Source: Candidatus Bathyarchaeota archaeon | GTDB taxonomy: Archaea; Thermoproteota; Bathyarchaeia; 40CM-2-53-6; RBG-13-38-9 | Length of the DNA stretch: 8,385 nucleotides | Assembly: GCA_007050885.1 (NCBI GenBank) | Contig: SMYQ01000015.1 | Span: 1 to 8,385, forward strand | Direction of reading: 5' to 3' | Shown: one piece after another, positions 1 to 5,866 of the stretch | Numbering within the stretch: position 1 is the first letter of the stretch | How the letters are laid out: the number at the start of each line of letters is the position of its first letter | Made by a program: the position numbers and the translations under genes | The notes under the pieces: model-generated | What the model was told of the DNA's origin: nothing | The model's input: only the letters and a program-made list of their open reading frames with translations | Databases searched by the model: none

Positions 1-2
1 GA

Positions 3-62
3 AAACTATCTAGTTACCAATTGAGTCTTGATATAACAGATACAGATCGGTTAATCAAGTAA
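3..62 (+). CDS. Possible C-terminal tail of an upstream gene (partial)
   Basis: The frame starting at base 3 is open from the window edge and ends with TAA at 60-62. It encodes 19 residues (KLSSYQLSLDITDTDRLIK). The other two plus-strand frames hit stops within the first 25 bases. The peptide looks like ordinary protein, but it is too short to assign to a family, and an open frame of this length can arise by chance. If real, the gene would end about 90 bases before the corrinoid activator. It would be worth identifying, because activators of this type often sit next to methyltransferase or corrinoid-protein genes. Confidence 0.25.
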   Translation, partial: KLSSYQLSLDITDTDRLIK

Positions 63-90
63 GTGTTTTATTCAAATTTATCTTCTCATA

Positions 91-99
91 TTTTAGATA
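91..99 (+). promoter_or_regulatory. Candidate TATA box for the corrinoid activator gene
   Basis: TTTTAGATA resembles the archaeal TATA consensus (TTTAWATA-like). A transcription start about 26 bases downstream would fall near 122. That gives a leader of roughly 29 bases containing the GAGG ribosome-binding site at 138-141. The spacing is sensible, but the background is very AT-rich and no clear purine-rich BRE precedes the motif. Confidence 0.3.
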
Positions 100-150
100 T
101 CTTTAATCAATAATCACAAAAAACTGCAATCTAGTCTGAGGCCAGAATCA

Positions 151-2061
151 TTGTCCAAAAATAAAAAATACCAATCAAAAAAACTAACTTTAACGCTGAA
201 AAAAAATGAAATACTCCTTGACAATTTAAGGAAACGTGGTACCAAATTACTTTCTATGTGTGGCGGACATGGCATATGTGGTAAATGTATTGTAAGAATT
301 TACAGCTCAGAAAAGTTAACACCAACTACAACAGAAAAGAAGCTACTATCAAAATCTGACCTTGCTTCTGGTTACCGTTTAGCATGTTTAGTTAAAACAC
401 TAAAACCGACACGATTAAAAATTGAAATACCGCCAGAAAGTGAAGAAACACAACAAAGACTAGTCGTTTCAGGATTTATGCCAAAAATCTCTATACAACC
501 AACCATCAAAAAAGTCTATCTTGAAATTAAACCCCCAACTCTTAATGATCCTAAATCTGATCTACAACGATTGACATCAGCCCTTGAAAAAATATGTCGA
601 TTTCGAATCACAGACATCAATTACAATTCGTTAAAAGAATTAGCCACTGTACTTAGATATGACGACTGGAAAGTTACTGTGTCCATCTTTAAAAATCAAG
701 AGATAGTCAGAATAGAATCAGGAGACACATCGAAATCATGCTATGGTTTCTCGGTAGATATAGGTACAACTAAACTAGCTGGATATCTTATCAATTTATT
801 AAACGGGCAAACTGTATCAACTGTTTCTAATCTTAATCCACAGTCAAAATTTGGAGAAGACATAATCGCCCGCATTACTTTTACCATGAGAGACATCAGA
901 TCAATGGCTGAGATCAATAGATGCATCATTGAAGGAATTAATAGTCTAATTAAAGAAGCGTGCAATAATTCTGGAATCTCGAGTAATGAAATTCTCGATG
1001 TATCAGTTGCCGGAAATACTGCAATGCATCACATTTTCCTTGGCATATCTCCTCGCTATCTTTCCCTAGCCCCTTATCCACCAGTACTTAGTAGAGGTTT
1101 TGAAGTTAGAGCACTAGACTTGGGATTGAATACTAACATCGGATCAAGAGTTTATCTTTTACCAGTAGTAGCCGGCTTTGTTGGTGGGGATGCAGTAGCA
1201 GATGTTATCGCAACAGGCATTCATTCAGCAAATGATCTTTCTATGTTAATTGATATTGGGACAAATGCAGAGATAATCCTTGGGACCAAAAAAAAGCTAG
1301 TTTCTTGTTCATGCGCCTCAGGTCCTGCTTTTGAAGGATCACATATTCGACATGGAATGCGCGCTTCAAAAGGAGCTATAGAGAGAATATGGATAGACCC
1401 TCGCAGTTTTGATGCATCATTCAAAGTAATTGGAAACACCAAACCTGTCGGAATTTGTGGATCGGCCGTAGTTGAAGGAATAGCAGAAATGCTCAGAACA
1501 GGAATAATTGATTCAAGAGGTCGAATGAATCAAAATAACAAATCAATTAGAAAGAAAAATGATTCTTTAGAATTTCTAATAGCCGATAGATCTGATTCTG
1601 GTATTAATGATGACATTGTAATTACTCAATCCGATATTAGAGAGATACAACTTGCCAAGGCTGCAGTATATACGGGAATATCAATCTTAATGAAACATAT
1701 GCGAGTTAAACCGAAAGAAATCAAGAAATTCTATTTAGCCGGAGCCTTCGGCACATATATCGACCCAACAAGTGCGATAGACTTAGGAATGTTTCCTGAG
1801 ATTCCACTTCAACGTATACAATTCGTTGGCAACACAGCAGGATCGGGTGCAAGAATGACACTAATATCTAACCCAACAAGGAAACTCGTTGAAAGAATAA
1901 TCAAAAAAATAGACTATATCGAATTAGGAGCAAATCCCAATTTCCAAAAAGAATTCATCTCTTCAATGGATTTACCCAACGTGAATAAGAAGCTATTTCC
2001 AACCATCATGAAAACAATCAATAAAAATCTACTTTTACGAGAGCAAAATAAAAACACGTAA
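151..2061 (+). CDS. RACo-type reductive activator of corrinoid proteins (2Fe-2S ferredoxin + ASKHA ATPase, DUF4445/COG3894)
   Basis: Predicted ATP-dependent reductase that returns the inactive Co(II) state of a corrinoid protein to active Co(I), drawing electrons through an N-terminal iron-sulfur cluster. Residues 1-95 form a plant-type 2Fe-2S ferredoxin domain with ligands C37, C43, C46 and C79 (C-x5-C-x2-C). A linker and middle domain runs to about 195. The rest is an actin-like ATPase: phosphate-1 loop DIGTT at 203-207, AGNTAMHH at 287-294, second loop IDIGTNAE at 367-374, ASGPAFEG at 389-396, GICGSAVVEG at 434-443 and AGAFGTYIDP at 530-539. The ending YIELGANPNFQKEF (589-602) is typical of the family, and 636 residues is normal length. 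The start is TTG at 151: an in-frame TAG lies at 94-96, no ATG, GTG or TTG falls between, and GAGG sits 9 bases upstream. Unlike RamA it has no C-terminal ferredoxin. Its partner corrinoid protein is not in the window, so the substrate is unknown. Confidence 0.88.
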   Translation: MSKNKKYQSKKLTLTLKKNEILLDNLRKRGTKLLSMCGGHGICGKCIVRIYSSEKLTPTTTEKKLLSKSDLASGYRLACLVKTLKPTRLKIEIPPESEETQQRLVVSGFMPKISIQPTIKKVYLEIKPPTLNDPKSDLQRLTSALEKICRFRITDINYNSLKELATVLRYDDWKVTVSIFKNQEIVRIESGDTSKSCYGFSVDIGTTKLAGYLINLLNGQTVSTVSNLNPQSKFGEDIIARITFTMRDIRSMAEINRCIIEGINSLIKEACNNSGISSNEILDVSVAGNTAMHHIFLGISPRYLSLAPYPPVLSRGFEVRALDLGLNTNIGSRVYLLPVVAGFVGGDAVADVIATGIHSANDLSMLIDIGTNAEIILGTKKKLVSCSCASGPAFEGSHIRHGMRASKGAIERIWIDPRSFDASFKVIGNTKPVGICGSAVVEGIAEMLRTGIIDSRGRMNQNNKSIRKKNDSLEFLIADRSDSGINDDIVITQSDIREIQLAKAAVYTGISILMKHMRVKPKEIKKFYLAGAFGTYIDPTSAIDLGMFPEIPLQRIQFVGNTAGSGARMTLISNPTRKLVERIIKKIDYIELGANPNFQKEFISSMDLPNVNKKLFPTIMKTINKNLLLREQNKNT

Positions 2062-2098
2062 AAATTTGATGTTATCAATATATTTATCATAGATACAA

Positions 2099-2103
2099 GA
2101 GGG
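2099..2103 (+). promoter_or_regulatory. Ribosome-binding site deciding the TTG start of the glycosylase
   Basis: GAGGG is complementary to the 16S rRNA 3' end and lies 12 bases before TTG 2116, a slightly long spacing. Together with the in-frame TAA at 2107-2109 it supports initiation at TTG. An AT-rich stretch at 2077-2086 could be mistaken for a TATA box. A start 26 bases after it would leave the GAGGG outside the message, which favours read-through from the upstream gene. Confidence 0.5.
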
Positions 2104-2115
2104 CAGTAACATTTC

Positions 2116-2691
2116 TTGACATCAATTTTAAAAAAGAAATTTTTCCAGAGAGACCCTAAAAACGTTGCCAAAGAACTACTTGGAACAAAATTGATCAGAA
2201 AATTGCATTCTCAAAAATTAGAAGGAATGATAGTGGAGACGGAAGCATACTATGGAGAAAAAGATCCAGCATCTCGCGCATATAACGGATTAAAATTCTA
2301 TAACAAGGCTATGTGGAGCTTACCTGGAAATTTATTTATTTACAACGTCCACAAATACTGGATGTTAAACATTGTAGCTCATCATCCTAATGAAATAGGC
2401 GCCGTTTTAATTAGAGCCGTTGAACCACTCAATGAAATAGAATATATGAAGAGAAATAGGCAGACTGAAGATATTTTTCAATTAACCAATGGACCAGGAA
2501 AAATGACAGTAGCTTTTAAGATCGATAAAACCCTTAATGAGATGGATATAACTTCCGAAAAAAGCAAAATTCACATCGTTAAGTATAAGACAGATTTTAA
2601 GATTTCAAGTTCTAAAAGAATTGGAGTTAAGAAGGACCTCAAACAAAATATGCGTTTTTTTATTGACAGCAACAAATATGTATCAAAATAA
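2116..2691 (+). CDS. aag: 3-methyladenine DNA glycosylase, AAG/MPG family (COG2094)
   Basis: Monofunctional glycosylase that would excise alkylated or deaminated purines such as 3-methyladenine and hypoxanthine, starting base-excision repair. At 191 residues it is a normal microbial AAG. Visible motifs: VETEAYYG at 40-47 with likely catalytic E43 and stacking Y45, DPASRAY at 50-56, PGNLFIY at 70-76 with stacking Y76, N85 at the position that excludes guanine, LIRAVEPL at 98-105, NGPGK at 125-129 and the closing RFFIDSNKYVS. R54 replaces the usual pocket histidine (human H136), and H79 lies where human AAG has intercalating Y162. The segment around 76-88 resembles the Bacillus type more than the human YGM type (comparison from memory). 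The TTG start is forced: TAA at 2107-2109 is in frame and no other start follows before the first motif. GAGGG at 2099-2103 lies 12 bases upstream. The gene begins 54 bases after the corrinoid activator, so co-transcription is likely. Confidence 0.88.
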   Translation: MTSILKKKFFQRDPKNVAKELLGTKLIRKLHSQKLEGMIVETEAYYGEKDPASRAYNGLKFYNKAMWSLPGNLFIYNVHKYWMLNIVAHHPNEIGAVLIRAVEPLNEIEYMKRNRQTEDIFQLTNGPGKMTVAFKIDKTLNEMDITSEKSKIHIVKYKTDFKISSSKRIGVKKDLKQNMRFFIDSNKYVSK

Positions 2692-2697
2692 AAAAAA
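2690..2697 (-). terminator. Oligo-T terminator for cofE
   Basis: Eight consecutive A on the plus strand read as T8 in the cofE direction, beginning 20 bases after the cofE stop codon. Archaeal RNA polymerase terminates at such oligo-T runs without needing a hairpin. The run abuts the glycosylase stop codon, so the two convergent transcripts probably overlap slightly at their 3' ends. No comparable T-run follows the glycosylase on the plus strand. Confidence 0.45.
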
Positions 2698-2717
2698 TTG
2701 CCTGTACTTATAGAATA

Positions 2718-3473
2718 TTATCTGAAGAGATCTATTTCTTTAGGTCTAATTAAGTCCTTAAAAGATCCCCTACCAGGCGTATAATCAACGCCTCTCAATA
2801 TTGCAACTGGAACTCTTTCAGACTTTTTCATTACAAGTTCAGCAGCTGAAGCTAGCTCATCTGCAATAGCAATCAAAGTATATCTCAATTTTCTATTATA
2901 CATGTCTTTACTACCACGATAGTCGATAAGGGGTTTCATCCCAGCTATACCTATGGCCATGTTTACTTGACCAATTCTCCAAGGTCTACCGAAAGTATCT
3001 GATATGATTATTGCTACATTTACTCGTGCTAATTTTTTTATCACATTCCTTATCGTTTTTGCTGAACGGTCAGGATCTTTAGGCAACAAACAGATTGTGG
3101 ATTCATCTTTTAAATTCGATTTGTCTACACCTGAGTTCGCACAGATAAACCCATGGCGTGTTTCAGTTATCAGATGATGTCCCTGCATTCGTACAATGTT
3201 TTTAGTCTGACTTAATATTGCTTCAACATGGGGCGCGTCCTTTCTTGATTTTTTTGCTAATCTCTTGGCAAAAGGAGAAGCGTTGATTTTATTATAGTCA
3301 AAAACTCTTCCTTCGGATTTTGAAACAATTTTATGAGCTATAACAATTATATCATTTTCAAGCAGCTTTATTTTTTGATTTTTACATGTAACAAAGATTA
3401 GTTTACCTAGATTATCACCCTCTTTGATTGAAGGAATACCCTTTAGACCTAAAATCACGATATTATGTTTCAA
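2718..3473 (-). CDS. cofE: Coenzyme F420-0:L-glutamate ligase (F420 gamma-glutamyl ligase, CofE)
   Basis: Adds L-glutamate residues to F420-0 in a GTP- and divalent-metal-dependent reaction, the last tailoring step of coenzyme F420 synthesis in the cytoplasm. The 251 residues match stand-alone archaeal CofE in length, with no FbiB-type nitroreductase extension. Family segments in order: GLKGIPSIKEGD (9-20), DIIVIAHKIVSKSEGRV (41-57), CANSGVDKSN (111-120) with probable metal ligand D117, LLPKDPDRSA (129-138), IISDTFGRPWRIGQVNMAIG (156-175) with probable metal ligand D159, and IADELASAAELVM (203-215). The start is TTG at 3473; a TAA codon directly precedes it in frame. An in-frame GTG at 3458 is possible but has no ribosome-binding site. 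A GGTG lies 6 bases before the TTG. A stronger GGAGGA at 3491-3496 is 17 bases away, too far for normal use. No other F420 gene is nearby. The family assignment is secure. Confidence 0.93.
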   Translation of the reverse strand: MKHNIVILGLKGIPSIKEGDNLGKLIFVTCKNQKIKLLENDIIVIAHKIVSKSEGRVFDYNKINASPFAKRLAKKSRKDAPHVEAILSQTKNIVRMQGHHLITETRHGFICANSGVDKSNLKDESTICLLPKDPDRSAKTIRNVIKKLARVNVAIIISDTFGRPWRIGQVNMAIGIAGMKPLIDYRGSKDMYNRKLRYTLIAIADELASAAELVMKKSERVPVAILRGVDYTPGRGSFKDLIRPKEIDLFR

Positions 3474-3508
3474 TTATCACACCAAATTTGTCCTCCGATA
3501 ACCTTAGC

Positions 3509-3516
3509 ATATTTAA
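3509..3516 (-). promoter_or_regulatory. Candidate TATA box for cofE
   Basis: Read on the minus strand the site is TTAAATAT, close to the archaeal TATA consensus. A start about 26 bases downstream would fall near 3487, giving a leader of roughly 14 bases. That leader would keep the GGTG before the TTG but lose the GGAGGA at 3491-3496. Directly upstream of the box lies a short perfect inverted repeat, CTAGT-5-ACTAG (3521-3535), which could be an operator or chance. Confidence 0.35.
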
Positions 3517-3597
3517 TAGACTAGTAAAACACTAGCAATTTACCATATTACAGTAATTATTCAATGGATAAGATTTCTTTTTGTAAAAATTGCCGCG

Positions 3598-5139
3598 TTA
3601 CTTTTTTCCACGTCCTTTTGCAACAATTGCGATAATTATAATCAAGAGTATGATTATGATAATAAGGTAGAACTGCTCATTCAAGATTTTTGTAATAGAG
3701 TCCGTAATTGATGATTGTTCTTGAGTTGAAGTGACACTTGGACTAGGACTTGAAGTTGAAGCCTCATTAATCTTTAAAGTTATTTTTGCTGTTTTTGTTT
3801 TACCTCCTCCAGAAGCGTATATGGTCAGATCATAATTGCCTGCTGGAGCCGATTGACCAGCATTAACAGTGAGTGTGGATGTGAAATCAGGGATACTGCT
3901 TGGTTTATCGAAAGTTGCTTGAACTTTAGATGGTAAACCTGACACCGTTAGTGCAACAGTTTCTTCAAAATCGTCTTTTTTGGAAATAGAGATGAGATAA
4001 CTTGTTTCCTGTGGCGGGTTTACAGTCTGTGAAGTTGGGGCTATTGATAATTCAAAGTCTGCCTCTTTGGCACTTTGTACAATTAGGTGGACAATTGCAC
4101 TCTTAGATATTCCTCCTCCAGAAGCTGTTATATTTAGTGAATAGGTACCAGGGGGAGTATCTGATGATGTTGTCACAGTGATAGAAGATGAAAAGCTTGG
4201 GTTCCCTTGAATTGGATTTATTGAAGTTGTAGCTGCAGGCGGTTCCCCATTTAAGGATAAAGAGGTAAGTACTGGAGTCCCACTTGCAAGATTTACATTA
4301 GCAGCATATGTAAATGCTTCTCCAGCGGTTATTGTTTTACTGCTAGGGGATATATTCAAAGTGATTTCAAATTCTGGAGCAGGTGCACCTACTACGAATT
4401 GATATGTCACTTGATTATTTCCTAGGTCGATGTCATTATATTCAGAATTAGGATCAACTACCCAGGTTGCTGTATGAAGCCCTGTTGAATACTGCCTTGG
4501 ATCAGTTGATACCGCCAGGGGGGATGTTCCCGATAATGTGAGAGTTCCTCCACCAACCAAAGCGCCATCAACAGTACAAACTATATCGACTGGGTAAGGT
4601 CCCGGAGAGATGGTAGATAGTATTTGTAACCAAACGTACTGTTGTATGAAATCAGCAGTAGTTGGATTAGCAGGCGTTATTGATGGATCGTAAACAATCC
4701 AATCTACACTTTTCTTTCCAGGAGATCCTGTAACGGTGAAAGTGGTTTGTTCAGAACCTGAGTCACCCACTTTTACAGCATCAGCGGTTATGACGTATGT
4801 TCCACCAGCTGCATCATTTGAAAGATGATGGATGTAACGATATTCTCCAACTATCCCACCAGTTGGAGGAGCAGGAAAGCCCGCGATACTTCCTCCTGGA
4901 GGCTCTATACTTACAAATACGTCAGCTCCATCGACCCCTAGAAGAATATCAATATTCAGTTCTGAAACCATAACAGTTATCGTAACATCTTCACCGGGAT
5001 CATAAACAAGCTTGTTCGTTGCAACATCAACTATCAAGTCCGCAGCATAGGTTGAAGGAATGAACATCCCAAGTATGGAAAAGATCAATACTATTGTCAA
5101 AAAAAGTGAGAAATACTTGTTCAATTGAATTCGATTCAT
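3598..5139 (-). CDS. Exported, membrane-anchored Ig-like/CARDB-type surface protein, function unknown
   Basis: A 513-residue envelope protein of type I topology. A signal peptide spans about 1-32 (hydrophobic 10-28, likely cleavage after TYA or TYAA). Residues 34-137 look like a macroglobulin-type beta-sandwich (LVYDPGEDVTITV). Residues 145-250 resemble a CARDB domain: DWIVYDPSITP, then YNDIDLGNN near the end. Two related Ig-like repeats follow at about 258-355 and 361-457. Each opens with SPSSKT or APTSQT, has a PGTYSL or AGNYDL strand, and closes with ASGGG plus a basic Ser/Thr stretch. A Ser/Thr-rich linker (460-478) leads to an isoleucine-rich membrane helix (about 489-507) and a KGRGKK tail in the cytoplasm. 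No enzymatic motif is visible. It could be a cell-surface adhesin, an S-layer-associated protein or a binding-protein scaffold; none can be chosen from sequence. ATG at 5139 is forced by an in-frame TGA three codons upstream. The gene appears to be transcribed alone. Confidence 0.8.
   Translation of the reverse strand: MNRIQLNKYFSLFLTIVLIFSILGMFIPSTYAADLIVDVATNKLVYDPGEDVTITVMVSELNIDILLGVDGADVFVSIEPPGGSIAGFPAPPTGGIVGEYRYIHHLSNDAAGGTYVITADAVKVGDSGSEQTTFTVTGSPGKKSVDWIVYDPSITPANPTTADFIQQYVWLQILSTISPGPYPVDIVCTVDGALVGGGTLTLSGTSPLAVSTDPRQYSTGLHTATWVVDPNSEYNDIDLGNNQVTYQFVVGAPAPEFEITLNISPSSKTITAGEAFTYAANVNLASGTPVLTSLSLNGEPPAATTSINPIQGNPSFSSSITVTTSSDTPPGTYSLNITASGGGISKSAIVHLIVQSAKEADFELSIAPTSQTVNPPQETSYLISISKKDDFEETVALTVSGLPSKVQATFDKPSSIPDFTSTLTVNAGQSAPAGNYDLTIYASGGGKTKTAKITLKINEASTSSPSPSVTSTQEQSSITDSITKILNEQFYLIIIIILLIIIIAIVAKGRGKK
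3803..4125 (-). repeat. Internal duplication of Ig-like domains marked by a 14-bp direct repeat
   Basis: The 14-mer CCTCCTCCAGAAGC occurs at 3803-3816 and again at 4112-4125, a spacing of 309 bp or 103 codons. On the coding strand both copies encode ASGGG at the end of each Ig-like domain. The surrounding nucleotides have diverged, while the protein pattern (opening SPxS-type motif, GxYxLxI strand, closing ASGGG) is kept. This marks an old domain duplication rather than a recent tandem copy. Confidence 0.55.
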
Positions 5140-5144
5140 GAAGC

Positions 5145-5149
5145 ATCAC
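5145..5149 (-). promoter_or_regulatory. Possible weak ribosome-binding site of the surface-protein gene
   Basis: On the minus strand the site reads GTGAT, which can pair with the ATCAC part of the 16S rRNA tail, 5 bases before the ATG. It lacks the usual GGAGG core. Given the TATA position 26 bases before the ATG, the site may lie outside the transcript and be irrelevant. Confidence 0.2.
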
Positions 5150-5160
5150 TGTTAACAATC

Positions 5161-5170
5161 AAATATAAAA
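5161..5170 (-). promoter_or_regulatory. TATA box of the surface-protein gene; implies a leaderless mRNA
   Basis: The minus strand reads TTTTATATTT, a good archaeal TATA element preceded by AGTAA, which is BRE-like. Its centre is 26 bases from the A of the ATG at 5139, the normal TATA-to-start distance. Transcription would therefore begin at or within a few bases of the start codon. This is the best-placed promoter in the window. Confidence 0.5.
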
Positions 5171-5250
5171 TTACTCATCTCAAAATCTTGTTTACCGTAT
5201 TAAGATGACCCCTTTGAATTGAATGCTAGAACAGCTAAACGCGCTTCGAT

Positions 5251-5259
5251 AATATTTTA
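5251..5259 (+). promoter_or_regulatory. Candidate TATA box for the PfpI-family gene
   Basis: AATATTTTA lies in the divergent intergenic region. A start 26 bases on would be near 5281, giving a leader of about 28 bases that includes the GGAG ribosome-binding site at 5296-5299. The geometry matches that proposed for the gene at 151, but AT-rich sequence makes such matches common. Confidence 0.3.
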
Positions 5260-5308
5260 GGTATTTACAATGATCTATTATTGATTGTAGTCATTGGAGT
5301 GATGATGA

Positions 5309-5839
5309 TTGAACCTTTCCAATAAGAAAATTGCGATATTAGCTGAGGATGGATATGAAGACCTTGAGCTTTGGTATCCAAAGATCAGATTAGAAGAAGA
5401 GGGAGTAAAAACAGTAGTTCTTGCAAAAGGGAAGAAAGTAGCCTTAAGCAAACATGGTTATGAAGTTCAAGTTGATCAAGATATAGCTGAATCTAATGTA
5501 GATGATTTTGATGGAGTTATAGTTCCTGGTGGAGTTCAAGGTCCAGATAAACTTCGTAGACATCAAGAGATTGTTGATTTTGTAAGAAATATGGGTTTGA
5601 AAGAAAAATTAGTTGCAGGTATTTGTCATGGACCTTGGCTACTAATATCAGCAGAATTAACAAAAGGAAAAAAAATGACTTGCTTCTTTTCAATAAAAGA
5701 TGATTTGATTAATTCGGGTGCTATTTATCACGATAATGCTGTTGTCGTTGACGGCAATTTAGTAACTTCCAGAAAGCCTGAAGATTTACCTGAATTTTGT
5801 AAAGCTATCATAAAGATTCTATATAACCAATCAAGATAG
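5309..5839 (+). CDS. DJ-1/PfpI family protein (PfpI/YhbO-like; protease or deglycase-type)
   Basis: A 176-residue single-domain member of the DJ-1/PfpI superfamily, cytoplasmic and probably oligomeric. Relatives are described as intracellular proteases or chaperones, and as glyoxalase or deglycase-like enzymes dealing with damaged proteins; which activity applies here cannot be read from sequence. The nucleophile-elbow motif GICHGPW spans 104-110, with nucleophile C106 and H107. E17 in DGYEDLELWYP (14-24) is the conserved acid near the cysteine. PGGVQGPDKLR (73-83) places D80 where the Pyrococcus protease has a Glu from the neighbouring subunit; Asp is common in YhbO-like members. IKDDLINSGA (129-138) and VVDGNLVTSRKPEDLP (146-161) complete the family pattern. 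The start is TTG at 5309, directly after an in-frame TGA, with GGAG 9 bases upstream. The ATGs at 5302 and 5305 are out of frame and stop after a few codons. Transcribed alone, it converges on the polymerase gene. Confidence 0.9.
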   Translation: MNLSNKKIAILAEDGYEDLELWYPKIRLEEEGVKTVVLAKGKKVALSKHGYEVQVDQDIAESNVDDFDGVIVPGGVQGPDKLRRHQEIVDFVRNMGLKEKLVAGICHGPWLLISAELTKGKKMTCFFSIKDDLINSGAIYHDNAVVVDGNLVTSRKPEDLPEFCKAIIKILYNQSR

Positions 5840-5850
5840 TAAACTCAGGA

Positions 5851-5866
5851 TTTTTATTTAAAAAAA
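5851..5866. terminator. Two-way oligo-T/oligo-A terminator between convergent genes
   Basis: TTTTTATTTAAAAAAA gives T5-A-T3 for the PfpI gene, starting 12 bases after its stop codon, and T7 for the polymerase gene on the other strand. The polymerase T7 lies inside its last codons (Phe-Phe-Lys), just before the stop. Both are plausible archaeal terminators. The intergenic gap proper is only 14 bp, so the element overlaps the 3' end of the polymerase reading frame. Confidence 0.4.

Noticed and set aside
199..206. A8 run near the start of the corrinoid activator as a programmed slippage site
   Set aside because: The frame is intact through the run and the ferredoxin domain follows directly. A-runs of this size are expected in such AT-rich, lysine-rich coding sequence.
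2062..2115. Separate promoter for the glycosylase gene (AATATATTTA at 2077-2086)
   Set aside because: A transcript start 26 bases further on would fall after the GAGGG ribosome-binding site, leaving it unused. Read-through from the upstream gene is simpler.
1914..2171. Minus-strand open frame spanning the gap between the corrinoid activator and the glycosylase
   Set aside because: It lies antisense to two well-supported genes, has no recognisable family motif and no ribosome-binding site. It is a shadow of the A-rich coding strand.
5302..5325. ATGATG just before the PfpI gene as an alternative start
   Set aside because: Both ATGs are in the wrong frame and reach TAA after a few codons. The family N-terminus continues only from TTG 5309.
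5299..5346. GTGATGA followed by CTGA, resembling the C and D boxes of an archaeal C/D guide RNA
   Set aside because: The GTGATGA is explained by the ribosome-binding site and TTG start of the PfpI gene. The CTGA lies inside the coding region, the spacing is short, and no convincing D' and C' boxes or closing stem are seen.
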